From Herbiconiux gentiana (GTDB lineage: Bacteria > Actinomycetota > Actinomycetes > Actinomycetales > Microbacteriaceae): DNA of 64,000 bases. A program made the translations under genes and the position numbers. The notes beneath the pieces were generated by a model. It saw nothing but the letters and a program-made list of their open reading frames with translations, was not told the origin of the DNA and made no database searches. Positions 33,527-41,257 of the stretch are shown here, piece by piece (the first letter of the stretch is position 1; each line of letters opens with the position of its first letter). Location of the stretch: NCBI RefSeq assembly GCF_024978135.1, contig NZ_JANTEZ010000007.1, positions 56,782 to 120,781 on the forward strand, given 5' to 3'.

Positions 33527-33565
33527 GCACACCTCGTGGGGTCGGCGCCGTCGTCCCGGCGGTGG

Positions 33566-33579
33566 GTAGAACGTTTCAC
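33566..33579. promoter_or_regulatory. LacI-type operator in the regulator's own leader
   Basis: GTAGAACGTTTCAC matches the perfect palindrome GTGAAACGTTTCAC upstream of rhamnose isomerase at 12 of 14 positions. On the minus strand a TACTCT -10-like hexamer (33581-33586) places the likely transcription start inside this box, consistent with autorepression. Confidence 0.6.
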
Positions 33580-33615
33580 GAGAGTAGCGCAGGGGCTGCT
33601 CTGGCGCATTGCGAC

Positions 33616-33635
33616 AATCGATGGTTAAATCGATT
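33616..33635. promoter_or_regulatory. Palindrome in the rhamnose mutarotase promoter
   Basis: AATCGAT (33616-33622) and ATCGATT (33629-33635) form an inverted repeat. The inner AATCGATT has the CG centre usual for LacI-family sites. A TGG-TTAAAT extended -10-like element (33622-33630) overlaps it, so a bound repressor could block transcription of the mutarotase gene. Confidence 0.5.
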
Positions 33636-33664
33636 CACCGCACTCGACGACGAGAGGATGCCCG

Positions 33665-34012
33665 ATGACGAGCGACGACGGACACGAACGCGTCTGCTTC
33701 CAGCTGCAGGTCAAGCCCGAACGCATCCCCGAGTACACCGAGCGCCACCGAGCGATCTGGCCCGACATGGCCGCGGCCCTGAAGGCCACCGGGTGGAACA
33801 ACTACTCGCTGTTCCTCCGCGGCGACGGGCTGCTGATCGGCTACTTCGAGACGCCCTCGCTCGCCGAGGCGCAGGCCGGCATGGCCGCCACCGAGGTGAA
33901 CGCCCGCTGGCAGGCCGAGATGGGCGAGTTCTTCGTCGAGCTCGACGGGGCGCCCGACACCGGGTTCCTCCGTCTCACCGAGGTCTTCCATCTCGAGGAC
34001 CAGGTGGCCTAG
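33665..34012 (+). CDS. rhaM: L-rhamnose mutarotase
   Basis: A 115-aa protein of the RhaM/YiiL family, which interconverts alpha- and beta-L-rhamnose so that the isomerase receives its anomer. The signature is clear: VCFQLQVKPERIPEYTERHRAIWPDMAAALKATGWNNYSLFLR (in pieces), GYFETPSLAEAQAGMAATEVNARWQ and the C-terminal LTEVFHLE. The length is that of the family. A GAGAGG ribosome-binding site is 7 nt upstream of ATG 33665. It is followed 64 bp later by rhamnose isomerase, with a LacI operator between the two. Confidence 0.93.
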   Translation: MTSDDGHERVCFQLQVKPERIPEYTERHRAIWPDMAAALKATGWNNYSLFLRGDGLLIGYFETPSLAEAQAGMAATEVNARWQAEMGEFFVELDGAPDTGFLRLTEVFHLEDQVA

Positions 34013-34028
34013 GCTGGCCCCCGGCCCA

Positions 34029-34042
34029 GTGAAACGTTTCAC
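34029..34042. promoter_or_regulatory. Perfect LacI-type operator before rhamnose isomerase
   Basis: GTGAAACGTTTCAC is a perfect 14-bp palindrome centred on CG, a classical LacI/GalR-type half-site pair. It lies 34 bp before the isomerase ATG, just downstream of a TAGGCT hexamer that overlaps the mutarotase stop. The divergent LacI regulator is the obvious ligand. Confidence 0.75.
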
Positions 34043-34076
34043 CACATCATCACCACGACAGCAAGGACGAATTCCC

Positions 34077-35243
34077 ATGGTGCAGTTCAGCGACATCGCC
34101 TCCGAACTCGAACGCCAGGCGATCGAGCTCCCCTCCTGGGCCTTCGGCAACTCGGGCACCCGCTTCAAGGTGTTCGGCACGCCCGGCACCCCGCGCACCC
34201 CCGAGGAGAAGATCGCCGACGCCGCCCAGGTCAACCGCTACACGGGCCTCGCGCCGAAGGTCGCGCTGCACATCCCGTGGGACAAGGTCTCCGACTACTC
34301 GGCCCTCCGCTCCTACGCGAACGACCTCGGCGTCGAGCTCGGCACCGTCAATTCGAACACCTTCCAGGACGAGGCTTACAAGTTCGGCTCGCTCACCTCG
34401 AGCGACCCGGCCACCCGTCAGAAGGCGATCGACCACCACCTCGAGTGCATCGAGATCATGCACCTCACCGGGTCGCAGGACCTCAAGATCTGGCTCGCCG
34501 ACGGCACCAACTACCCGGGGCAGGGCGACATCCGCTCGCGTCAGGACCTGCTGGCCTCCTCGCTCGAGACGATCTACGCCGCGCTCGGCGACGAGCAGCG
34601 GTTGGTGCTCGAGTACAAGTTCTTCGAGCCGGCTTTCTACCACACGGATGTTCCCGACTGGGGCACCTCGTACGCCCACGTGGCGGCGCTCGGCGACCGC
34701 GCCTTCGTCTGCCTCGACACGGGCCACCACGCGCCCGGCACGAACATCGAGTTCATCGTCGCGCAGCTGCTGCGCCTCGGGAAGCTCGGCTCGTTCGACT
34801 TCAACTCGCGCTTCTACGCCGACGACGACCTGATCGTGGGGGCGGCCGACCCGTTCCAGCTGTTCCGCATCCTCTACGAGGTCGTGCGCGGCGGCGGCTA
34901 CGACGTCGGATCGCCCGTGGCCTTCATGCTCGACCAGTGCCACAACGTCGAGGAGAAGATCGTCGGCCAGATGCGCTCGGTGCTGAACGTGCAGGAGATG
35001 ACGGCGCGCGCGCTGCTCGTCGACCGCGCGGCACTGCTCGAGGCGCAGAACGCGAACGACGTCCTCGGGGCGAACGCCGTCCTGATGGACGCCTTCTACA
35101 CCGACGTGCGCGGGCCCCTCGCGGCGTGGCGCGAGTCGCGCGGCCTGGCCGGCGACCCGATCGCGGCCTTCAAGGCCTCCGGCTACCAGGAGCGCATCGT
35201 CGCCGAGCGCGCCGGCGGCGTTCAGGCCGGCTGGGGCGCCTAG
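34077..35243 (+). CDS. rhaI: L-rhamnose isomerase
   Basis: A 388-aa TIM-barrel sugar isomerase of the RhaI type found in Pseudomonas stutzeri and actinobacteria, converting L-rhamnose to L-rhamnulose. Evidence is the characteristic ELPSWAFGNSGTRFKVFGTPGTPRTPEEKIADAAQV (in pieces), metal-site segments EYKFFEPAFYHTDVPDWGTSY and CLDTGHHAPGTNIEF, SFDFNSRFYADDDLIVGAADPFQLFRI, and MLDQCHNVEEK. The start is ATG 34077 with AAGGA 9 nt upstream. The product feeds rhamnulokinase (49648) and the fused aldolase/dehydrogenase (47602). Two hairpins follow. Confidence 0.95.
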   Translation: MVQFSDIASELERQAIELPSWAFGNSGTRFKVFGTPGTPRTPEEKIADAAQVNRYTGLAPKVALHIPWDKVSDYSALRSYANDLGVELGTVNSNTFQDEAYKFGSLTSSDPATRQKAIDHHLECIEIMHLTGSQDLKIWLADGTNYPGQGDIRSRQDLLASSLETIYAALGDEQRLVLEYKFFEPAFYHTDVPDWGTSYAHVAALGDRAFVCLDTGHHAPGTNIEFIVAQLLRLGKLGSFDFNSRFYADDDLIVGAADPFQLFRILYEVVRGGGYDVGSPVAFMLDQCHNVEEKIVGQMRSVLNVQEMTARALLVDRAALLEAQNANDVLGANAVLMDAFYTDVRGPLAAWRESRGLAGDPIAAFKASGYQERIVAERAGGVQAGWGA

Positions 35244-35256
35244 CCCCCTGGCGTCG

Positions 35257-35278
35257 GCGCCCGCCCTTCGGCGGGCGC
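35257..35278 (+). terminator. Terminator hairpin after rhaI
   Basis: GCGCCCGCC and GGCGGGCGC form a perfect 9-bp GC stem with a CTTC loop, 13 nt after the isomerase stop. No U-rich tail follows. Confidence 0.65.
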
Positions 35279-35353
35279 TCCGGCGCCGCACCCCCGAGCC
35301 GCGGCCCGGGTCTCCGGTGGTGGGAGACCCGGGTCGCTTTCGCGCATCCGCGG

Positions 35354-35415
35354 GATCGAGCCGTCGCAAATCGCCCTCTGGAGGCCCGGAGAGGGCGGTT
35401 TTCGACGGCTCGATC
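35354..35415. repeat. REP-like intergenic hairpin (copy 2)
   Basis: GATCGAGCCGTCG (35354-35366) pairs perfectly with CGACGGCTCGATC (35403-35415). Inside, after one mismatch, AAA pairs with TTT and TCGCCCTCT with AGAGGGCGG (one wobble). The total is about 25 bp of stem with a 10-nt loop. It resembles the hairpin at 32454-32505 in inner sequence and architecture, though the outer arms differ. It lies between rhaI and the EamA transporter gene. Confidence 0.7.
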
Positions 35416-35453
35416 GGCGCGAGCGACAGCGAGGGAGGCCGTAGGGTCGGAGG

Positions 35454-36347
35454 GTGAGGGACGAGGCGGCGGCGCGACGCACCACCGTGGGGGCGGCCGT
35501 GCAGCTCGGCACCGAGGTGAGCATCAACCTCGGGTCGGCACTGGCCGGGCTCGTGATCCCGGTGGTGGGGGCGTTCGTCGTGGTGGCCGCGCGGCAGCTC
35601 GTGATGAGCGCCGTGGTGCTGCCGTTCTACCGGCCGAAGCGGTCCGAGCTGACCTGGGCGCGGCTGTGGCCGGCGCTCGCCCTCGGTGTCGCCCTCGCCG
35701 TGATGAACGTGTCGTTCTACCAGTCGGTGCACCTGCTCGGCCTCGGCATCGCGGCGACGATCGAGTTCCTCGGCCCGCTGACGCTCGCGCTGGTGACCAG
35801 CCGGCGGCTGCTCGACGTGGTCTGCGCGATCGCCGCCGGCATCGGCGTCGTGATGCTGACGGGGCTCGACGGCACGATCGACGGCTGGGGCGTGGCCCTC
35901 GCGCTCACCGCGGCGGCGGCCTGGGCGGCGTACATCGTGCTGACGCGCCGGGTGGCCGTCGGCCTCCCGGGGTTGGAGGGCTTGAGCGTGGCGGGCATCG
36001 TCAGCCTCGTGCTGCTGCTGCCGTTCGCGATCGCCACGTTCGACGCGGGGGCCGTCGACTGGAACGTCGTCGCCCTGCTGGTCGGGGTGGGCATCCTCTC
36101 GTCGGCCCTGCCCTACAGCCTCGACACGTTCATCCTGCGCCGCATCACCCCGCGGCTCTACGCCATCATCACCTCGTTCGGCCCGGTGGTGGCCGCAGTG
36201 TTCGGCTGGCTCATCCTGAACGAGCAGTTCACCGTGCTCGAGGTGGTCGCGATCGCGCTGGTCTGCGTGGCGGCCGGAACCGCCATCGCGACCCAGCGCG
36301 ACCGCCCCCGGCCGCCGCTCGAACGCGTGGCCGAGATCACCCCCTGA
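35454..36347 (+). CDS. EamA/DMT-family exporter (RhtA-like)
   Basis: A 297-aa membrane protein with about ten hydrophobic helices in two EamA halves. VQLGTEVSINLGSALAGLVIPVVGAFVVVAARQLVMSAVVL and the second-half SSALPYSLDTFILRRITPRLYAIITSFGPVVAAVFGWLILNE (in pieces) match the RhtA-type threonine/homoserine exporters of the drug/metabolite superfamily. The substrate is not certain. GTG 35454 is 6 nt after TAGGGT, so the mRNA may be leaderless, although GGAGG is also present immediately before the start. Convergent with the orphan binding protein, 13-bp gap. Confidence 0.87.
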   Translation: MRDEAAARRTTVGAAVQLGTEVSINLGSALAGLVIPVVGAFVVVAARQLVMSAVVLPFYRPKRSELTWARLWPALALGVALAVMNVSFYQSVHLLGLGIAATIEFLGPLTLALVTSRRLLDVVCAIAAGIGVVMLTGLDGTIDGWGVALALTAAAAWAAYIVLTRRVAVGLPGLEGLSVAGIVSLVLLLPFAIATFDAGAVDWNVVALLVGVGILSSALPYSLDTFILRRITPRLYAIITSFGPVVAAVFGWLILNEQFTVLEVVAIALVCVAAGTAIATQRDRPRPPLERVAEITP

Positions 36348-36360
36348 GGCGCCGACCAGG

Positions 36361-37530
36361 TCAGAACCCGATCGACGGGTCGATGAACTCGTTGGTGACG
36401 ATGGTCGACGGCGAGAGGTCGGGGGCAGTGGTCGCGCCCTGCTTCTCGAAGAGCGGCGTCGTGATGTCCATGATCTCCTGCACCCGGTCGAGGTCGAAGT
36501 CGCCCACGGTGTCGTCGCCGCCGTTGCCCACGAGCCCGAGCGAGACCTGGGTCGCCGCCGAGTAGTCGGCCACACCCTGCGTGTACACCCAGCCGTTGTC
36601 GAACTCGTCGACGGCCTTCAGAATGAGCGCGTTCGTCGCCGCCGGGTCGGCGTAGTAGTCGACGGTGGCCTGCTGGATGATGGGCACCAGCTTCGTCAGG
36701 CACGGCGAGAGCGACTCGAGGTCACCGCTCCGCACCGACAGCGCCGAGGCGTAGATCGGGTAGCCCGCGTCGTGGATCAGCTGGTACGCCACCGGCTTCC
36801 GCCAGTCCTCGAGCTCGTTCTCGTAGACGTAGGGCTCGACCGTCGCGAAGCCTTGCTGCGCGTCGGCGCCGTCGGCCGCCACGAAGCTCGCGGGCGTGCC
36901 GTCGTAGCCCCCGTCGACGTGATCGAGCGGCAGGATGCCCGACCCGGTCAGATAGTCCATGTACGTCGCCCCGCCGAAGTAGCGCACCACCGCATCCGTC
37001 TTGCCGAGGTCGGCGATGGTCTTCACGTCGGGGTAGGTCGCCGGATCCCACATGATGATCTGCGGACCCACCTCGAACGGCGCGAAGACGGCCGTGGTGG
37101 GCATGTCGGCCGAGAGCTGCACGGCCTCGTCGGTGTTCGCGTAGCCGAGCGTGATGCTCGGGTCGGAGTACTGCTGGCTCGTCACGCTCTGGAAGCCGAT
37201 CGCCGGCCCGCCCGAGCGCACCTCCACGTCGACTCCGGTGTACTCGCCCGAAGCGAACAGGGGGCCCGAGACCGACTTGGCCCCGGCGTCGACGCGGGCA
37301 TCCGGGCCGATCAGCTGGTAGAGGTCGCCCTGCTCGGCCTCGGGGTTCCAGTCGGTCTGGATCACGACCGTCGCGGGGCAGTCGGCCGAGAGGTCGACGG
37401 CACCGATGGTGAGCGAGGGGTCGGGGCTCGACGAGTCGGTTCCGAATGCGGTGGCCGAGCATCCGGAGATCGTCGCCGCGGTGAGGGCGAGGGCCCCGGC
37501 GGCGAGCACGAGGCGGGGGGTGCGGGACAT
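36361..37530 (-). CDS. ABC transporter substrate-binding lipoprotein (NMT1/SsuA-like), without its own permease
   Basis: A 389-aa secreted lipoprotein. The N-terminal signal ends in a lipobox, AATISGCSATA. The body resembles NMT1/THI5-type or taurine/sulfonate binding proteins (VVIQTDWNPEAEQGDLYQLIG, GGPAIGFQSVTSQQYSD, PQIIMWDPATYPDVKTIADLGK). An AAGGAG ribosome-binding site precedes ATG 37530. It is last in a three-gene minus-strand set after DUF1989 and flavin reductase genes. No permease or ATPase gene accompanies it here, so it may serve a transporter elsewhere. The ligand is unknown; a nitrogenous compound would fit the DUF1989 neighbour. Confidence 0.85.
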   Translation of the reverse strand: MSRTPRLVLAAGALALTAATISGCSATAFGTDSSSPDPSLTIGAVDLSADCPATVVIQTDWNPEAEQGDLYQLIGPDARVDAGAKSVSGPLFASGEYTGVDVEVRSGGPAIGFQSVTSQQYSDPSITLGYANTDEAVQLSADMPTTAVFAPFEVGPQIIMWDPATYPDVKTIADLGKTDAVVRYFGGATYMDYLTGSGILPLDHVDGGYDGTPASFVAADGADAQQGFATVEPYVYENELEDWRKPVAYQLIHDAGYPIYASALSVRSGDLESLSPCLTKLVPIIQQATVDYYADPAATNALILKAVDEFDNGWVYTQGVADYSAATQVSLGLVGNGGDDTVGDFDLDRVQEIMDITTPLFEKQGATTAPDLSPSTIVTNEFIDPSIGF

Positions 37531-37558
37531 TGGGTTCTCCTTGGGGTGGGGGTGGAGC

Positions 37559-38185
37559 TCAGAGCTCGTCGACGGCGGTCGACGAGGGGGCGCCGCGAAC
37601 CGTGAAGCGGTCGCGGGTGGTGGTGTAGAAACTGGCGTCGAAGCGCGCGATCGGGGCGTAGTCGGCGAGCCGCACCCGCCAGGTCTCCGTGTCGATCAGC
37701 TCGTCGCGGGTGTGCAGCGAGACGATGCGGCCGAAGAACACCTCACGGCTCGCGGTTTCGAGCTTCTCGTGCAGCACGCACTCGAGCGCGACCGGGGCGG
37801 CCTGGATGCTCGGCGGCGCGACCACGCGCGAAGGCGTCGTGGCGAGCCCCACCGCGGTGAGCTCGCTCACGCCGTGCGGCAGGTTCTCGCCGCAGCGGTC
37901 GGCGGCCTCGGCGAGCGGCTCGTCGACGAGGTGCACGACGAACTCGCCGTTCGCGTCGATGTTGCGGGCGGTGTCGCGGCGCCCGGTGGGGCTCGTGCGG
38001 TTGAGGCTGAGCATCACGAGCGGAGGCTCCTCGCCGATCATCCCGAACATGCTGAAAGGAGCGGCGTTGACCACCCCGGCGGCGTCGACCGTGGTGACGA
38101 GGGCGATCGGCCGCGGCACGATCAGGCTCGCCATCAGCTTGTAGCGCTCGTACTCGCCGAGCACGGCGAAGTCGACGTCAGGCAC
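37559..38185 (-). CDS. Flavin reductase-like / FMN-binding split-barrel protein
   Basis: A 208-aa protein from GTG 38185, overlapping the DUF1989 stop by 8 nt. YERYKLMASLIVPRPIALVTTVDAAGVVNAAPFSMFGMIGEEPPLVMLSL (in pieces) is the classic flavin reductase family opening, where FMN sits on the split barrel. HLVDEPLAEAADRCGENLPHGVSEL and EKLETASREVFFGRIVSLH follow. Some relatives are flavin reductases for two-component monooxygenases and others are conserved proteins of unknown activity. No monooxygenase gene is adjacent. Confidence 0.87.
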   Translation of the reverse strand: MPDVDFAVLGEYERYKLMASLIVPRPIALVTTVDAAGVVNAAPFSMFGMIGEEPPLVMLSLNRTSPTGRRDTARNIDANGEFVVHLVDEPLAEAADRCGENLPHGVSELTAVGLATTPSRVVAPPSIQAAPVALECVLHEKLETASREVFFGRIVSLHTRDELIDTETWRVRLADYAPIARFDASFYTTTRDRFTVRGAPSSTAVDEL

Positions 38186-39263
38186 GGTGCGCCGCCGCCC
38201 ACCACGCGAGCAGCACGTCGCGCAGGGCGTCGCCGGCCGAGGTGTAGAGGTCGCGCCGCCAGAGCTGCTCGAGCTGCTCGGCCGACTCAACGGAGAGGGT
38301 CACCGGCACCGCCTCGTAGCGGATCGGCGTGTTGGCGAAGGCCGGAACGTAGGACGGATCGCGCTCGAGCGCCCGCTCGGTGCGGATGACCGGCTGCCGG
38401 AACTGCTCGACCGTGCGCTGTGTGTCGTAGGCCCGCAGCTCGGGCACCGCGGTGAGATCGGACGCCGACGCCCGCCAGCGGGTCACCCGCACCGGCTTGA
38501 TCGCGAAGTTGCTCGTCTTCATCACGTCGGCGCCGCAGATGTTCGGCACCGCGAGCACGTCCATCACCGCGAGCAGCTCGACGTGGTCGCCGGGCACCGA
38601 CGACTGGTGGTGGATGGCGGGCATCCCGTTCTCGACCGTCGTGCTCATGAACAGGTTGAACGAGTCGTGCACGTCGTCGGGGGTGAGACCGTACTCGCGC
38701 TGCGCCTCGGCCTGGATGTCGGCGCAGTTCGTGTGCGTCGCGAAGCCGTAGGCGGTCTTGTAGAGGTTGGCGCTGCAGCGCGGGAACACCACGTCGTTGA
38801 CGTGCACCGTGTCGGTGAGGATGAACATCATCGCCCGCTCGCGGGGCGGCGACGACCAGAGGAAGTCGCCCTTGCCGGGGTTGATGCCGTGCAGGGTGCG
38901 GGTGCGACCGGTGTGGAAGAACTCGCGGTAGTCGTGCAGGTTGAACACGTTGAAGTCGACGCACTGCGCCCCGTCGAGCTGCTCGACGCGAAGCAGCTCT
39001 CCGGCGCGCACCTCGACGGCCTTGCCGGTTCCGGGTTCGAGCACGAACTCCTCGAGCAGCTCGCGTCGGTCGGTCACCGGATGCGCGATCCGCGCCGTCC
39101 AGTCGTCGACCCGACCCGACACGGCCGGCACCGGCAGCGGCGCGATCGCGTCGGTGGCGCTCTCGCGCAGTGCCCGCGCCACCAGGCCGGAGAGGTCGTC
39201 GGCCTCGTGGGCGGCGAGGCTGCGGTCGAGCAGCTCGCGCGAGAACGCGCTGAAGCCCGGCAC
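38178..39263 (-). CDS. DUF1989 (urea carboxylase-associated) family protein
   Basis: The conserved domain runs from about DRRELLEEFVLEPGTGKAVEVRAGELLRVEQLDGAQCVDFNVFNLHDY to MDVLAVPNICGADVMKTSNFAIKPV (in pieces), the DUF1989 fold found beside urea carboxylase and other nitrogen-compound genes. A conserved Cys (CVDFN), His residues and the ECHDxxNLF-like region (DVHDSFNLFM) suggest a metal site. The start is uncertain: GTG 39263 (361 aa) includes a plausible helical N-terminus (FSRELLDRSLAAHEADDLSGL), but this overlaps the 5' part of the divergent GntR gene. GTG 39182 (334 aa) would reduce the overlap. Probably regulated by that GntR protein. Confidence 0.8.
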   Translation of the reverse strand: MPGFSAFSRELLDRSLAAHEADDLSGLVARALRESATDAIAPLPVPAVSGRVDDWTARIAHPVTDRRELLEEFVLEPGTGKAVEVRAGELLRVEQLDGAQCVDFNVFNLHDYREFFHTGRTRTLHGINPGKGDFLWSSPPRERAMMFILTDTVHVNDVVFPRCSANLYKTAYGFATHTNCADIQAEAQREYGLTPDDVHDSFNLFMSTTVENGMPAIHHQSSVPGDHVELLAVMDVLAVPNICGADVMKTSNFAIKPVRVTRWRASASDLTAVPELRAYDTQRTVEQFRQPVIRTERALERDPSYVPAFANTPIRYEAVPVTLSVESAEQLEQLWRRDLYTSAGDALRDVLLAWWAAAHRA

Positions 39264-39867
39264 CCGGCTGCCGGAGAGCGATCTCGGCGAGCACTTCGGG
39301 GTCAGCCGCACCCTGGTGCGGGCAGCGCTCGCCCGACTGGCGGCCGAGGGGCTCGTCGACGTCGGCAAGACCAAGTCGGCCACGGTGGCGCAGCCGAGCC
39401 GGGAGGAGGCGCTCGACGCGTTCGAGGTGCGCCGCGCCCTGGAGCGGGAGGTGGTGCGACTCGTCGCCCTGCGCTGGAGCGACGAGGGCGAGCGCATCCT
39501 GAGCACCCAGATCGAGGCGGAACGGCTCGCCGCCGACGAGGGCGACCACAAGCGCTCGGTACGGCTCGGGGCGGAGTTCCACATGCTGCTCGCGGGGCTG
39601 ACGGGCAACGCGCTGCTGCGGCGGTACCTCGAGGAGGTGGTGGGGCGCACGACGCTGATCCTCGCGGTGCACGGGCAGGCGCATCCGCAGCACGACAGCC
39701 TCGCCGAGCACGTGGCCCTGGTCGAGGCGCTGCGGGCGGGCGACGGAGCGGAGGCCGAGCGCCTCGTCGACGCGCACATCGCCGCCGTCGAGCAGCGGGC
39801 CCTCACGCAGGATGCCGGCGGGTCCGAGGACCTCGCCGGCATCCTGAGCCGCTTCACCCCGCGCTAG
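39154..39867 (+). CDS. GntR-family regulator with FCD domain, 5' end uncertain
   Basis: The winged helix starts at ALKPGTRLPESDLGEHFGVSRTLVRAALARLAAEGLVDV (in pieces). It is followed by an FCD ligand domain (EEALDAFEVRRALEREVVRLVAL, EFHMLLAGLTGNALLRRYLEEVV, HDSLAEHVALVEALRAGDGAEAERLVDAHI) with the His/Asp metal-binding pattern of the family. The only upstream in-frame start that keeps a complete HTH is GTG 39154 (237 aa), and it has no ribosome-binding site. Sequence between 39154 and 39260 is antisense to the DUF1989 N-terminus and composed mostly of Ser, Arg and Ala, so the real N-terminus may be lost or the start may be unconventional. Confidence 0.75.
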   Translation: MALSRSARATRPERSSASWAARLRSSSSRENALKPGTRLPESDLGEHFGVSRTLVRAALARLAAEGLVDVGKTKSATVAQPSREEALDAFEVRRALEREVVRLVALRWSDEGERILSTQIEAERLAADEGDHKRSVRLGAEFHMLLAGLTGNALLRRYLEEVVGRTTLILAVHGQAHPQHDSLAEHVALVEALRAGDGAEAERLVDAHIAAVEQRALTQDAGGSEDLAGILSRFTPR

Positions 39868-39891
39868 CGCGGGGTCGGTGGGAGGTGCGCG

Positions 39892-41085
39892 CTAGGAGCG
39901 GGCGCCCGTGAGGTGTTCGAGGGCCAGCTGCTGCAGGCGCACGAAGCCGAAGCCCTTGCCGTTGAAGTAGGCGTCGGCGTCGAACTGCTCGTAGGCCGAG
40001 GTGTCGGCGAGGAAGGCGTCGTAGGACTCGCCCTCGCCGAGGGTCGGCACCGAGAGCTCGGGCACGCGGGCGGCGGCGAGCGCCTCCTGCACCTCGGGGT
40101 CGGCCCGGAAGGCCGCGGCACGCTCCTTGAGGATGAGGTAGGTGCGCATGTTGGCCTTGGCCGACTCCCACACACCGGTCTCGTCCTCGGTGCGCGAGGG
40201 CTTGTAGTCGAAGTGGCGGGGGCCGTCGTACGACGCGCCGCCGTTGGGGCCGCCGTTCTCGAGCAGGTCGACCAGCGCGAAGGCGTTGTGCAGGTCGCCG
40301 TGGCCGAAGACGAGGTCCTGGTCGTACTTGATGCCCCGCTGGCCGTTGAGGTCGATGTGGTAGAGCTTGCCCTGGTAGAGCGCCTGGGCGATGCCGGCCG
40401 CGAAGTTCAGGCCCGCCATCTGCTCGTGGCCGACCTCGGGGTTCACCCCGACGAGCTCGGGGCGCTCCAGCGTCTCGATGAACGCCAGCGCGTGGCCGAC
40501 GGTCGGCAGCAGGATGTCGCCGCGGGGCTCGTTGGGCTTGGGCTCGATGGCGAAGCGGATGTCGTAGCCCTTGTCGGTGACGTAGTCGCCGAGGAGGTTG
40601 ACGGCCTCGCGGTAGCGCTCGAGCGCTGCGCGGATGTCCTTCGCCGAGTCGTACTCGGCGCCCTCGCGGCCGCCCCACATCACGAAGGTCTTGGCGCCGA
40701 GCTCGGCGGCCAGATCGAGGTTGCGCAGCACCTTGCGCAGCGCGAAGCGGCGCACGGCGCGGTCGTTCGAGGTGAAACCGCCGTCCTTGAAGACGGGAGC
40801 CGAGAACAGGTTGGTGGTGACCATCGGCACGATGACGCCGGTGTCGGCGAGCACCTGCTTCAGGCGGTCGATCTGGGTCTGGCGCTCCGCATCGCTCGAA
40901 CCGAAGGCGAACAGGTCGTCGTCGTGGAAGGTGAGGCCGTAGGCGCCGAGCTCGGACAGCTTCTCCACGGCGTGCACGACGTCGAGGGGGGCGCGGGTCG
41001 GGCCGCCGAAAGGGTCGGCGCCGTTGTACCCAACGGTCCACAGACCGAAGGAGAACTTGTCGTCGCGGGTGGGGGTGTAGGACAT
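39892..41085 (-). CDS. xylA: Xylose isomerase
   Basis: A 397-aa enzyme converting D-xylose to D-xylulose, the usual actinobacterial (group I) length. Landmarks include [25 protein letters not shown], the catalytic-His segment [25 protein letters not shown], the metal-binding [27 protein letters not shown] and [16 protein letters not shown] (in pieces). ATG 41085 has GGAGCTC 7 nt upstream. It is divergent from the ChvE-type sugar transporter with a 270-bp control region. No xylulokinase gene is adjacent. A TTGACA/TATGTT promoter is visible upstream. Confidence 0.96.
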   Translation of the reverse strand: MSYTPTRDDKFSFGLWTVGYNGADPFGGPTRAPLDVVHAVEKLSELGAYGLTFHDDDLFAFGSSDAERQTQIDRLKQVLADTGVIVPMVTTNLFSAPVFKDGGFTSNDRAVRRFALRKVLRNLDLAAELGAKTFVMWGGREGAEYDSAKDIRAALERYREAVNLLGDYVTDKGYDIRFAIEPKPNEPRGDILLPTVGHALAFIETLERPELVGVNPEVGHEQMAGLNFAAGIAQALYQGKLYHIDLNGQRGIKYDQDLVFGHGDLHNAFALVDLLENGGPNGGASYDGPRHFDYKPSRTEDETGVWESAKANMRTYLILKERAAAFRADPEVQEALAAARVPELSVPTLGEGESYDAFLADTSAYEQFDADAYFNGKGFGFVRLQQLALEHLTGARS

Positions 41086-41155
41086 GGCCGAGCTCCAGTT
41101 CAACGTCTTTGGTGACTCGCTCCGGCGAGGAGCGCGCGTAAAAGTTATCGCTCCC

Positions 41156-41185
41156 AACATATTCGCTACCAGGAGTCGGTGTCAA
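41156..41185 (-). promoter_or_regulatory. xylA promoter
   Basis: On the minus strand TTGACA (41180-41185) and TATGTT (41156-41161) are 18 nt apart, a good sigma-70-type promoter. It gives a 5' leader of about 65 nt that contains a CGCTCC/GGAGCG stem-loop (41118-41134). Confidence 0.65.
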
Positions 41186-41228
41186 AGATCACGATTCGGA
41201 CACGGCATGATCGCGCTCCACGAAAGCT

Positions 41229-41257
41229 TTGCGTTGCGCTCGACAGGGGTATATGTT
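41229..41257 (+). promoter_or_regulatory. Promoter of the ChvE-GguAB sugar transporter
   Basis: TTGCGT (41229-41234) and TATGTT (41252-41257) are separated by 17 nt. CACGAAA (41219-41225) and TTTCGTG (41256-41262) form an inverted repeat flanking this region, a possible operator for the ROK regulator encoded downstream. The leader to ATG 41356 is about 90 nt. Confidence 0.5.
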
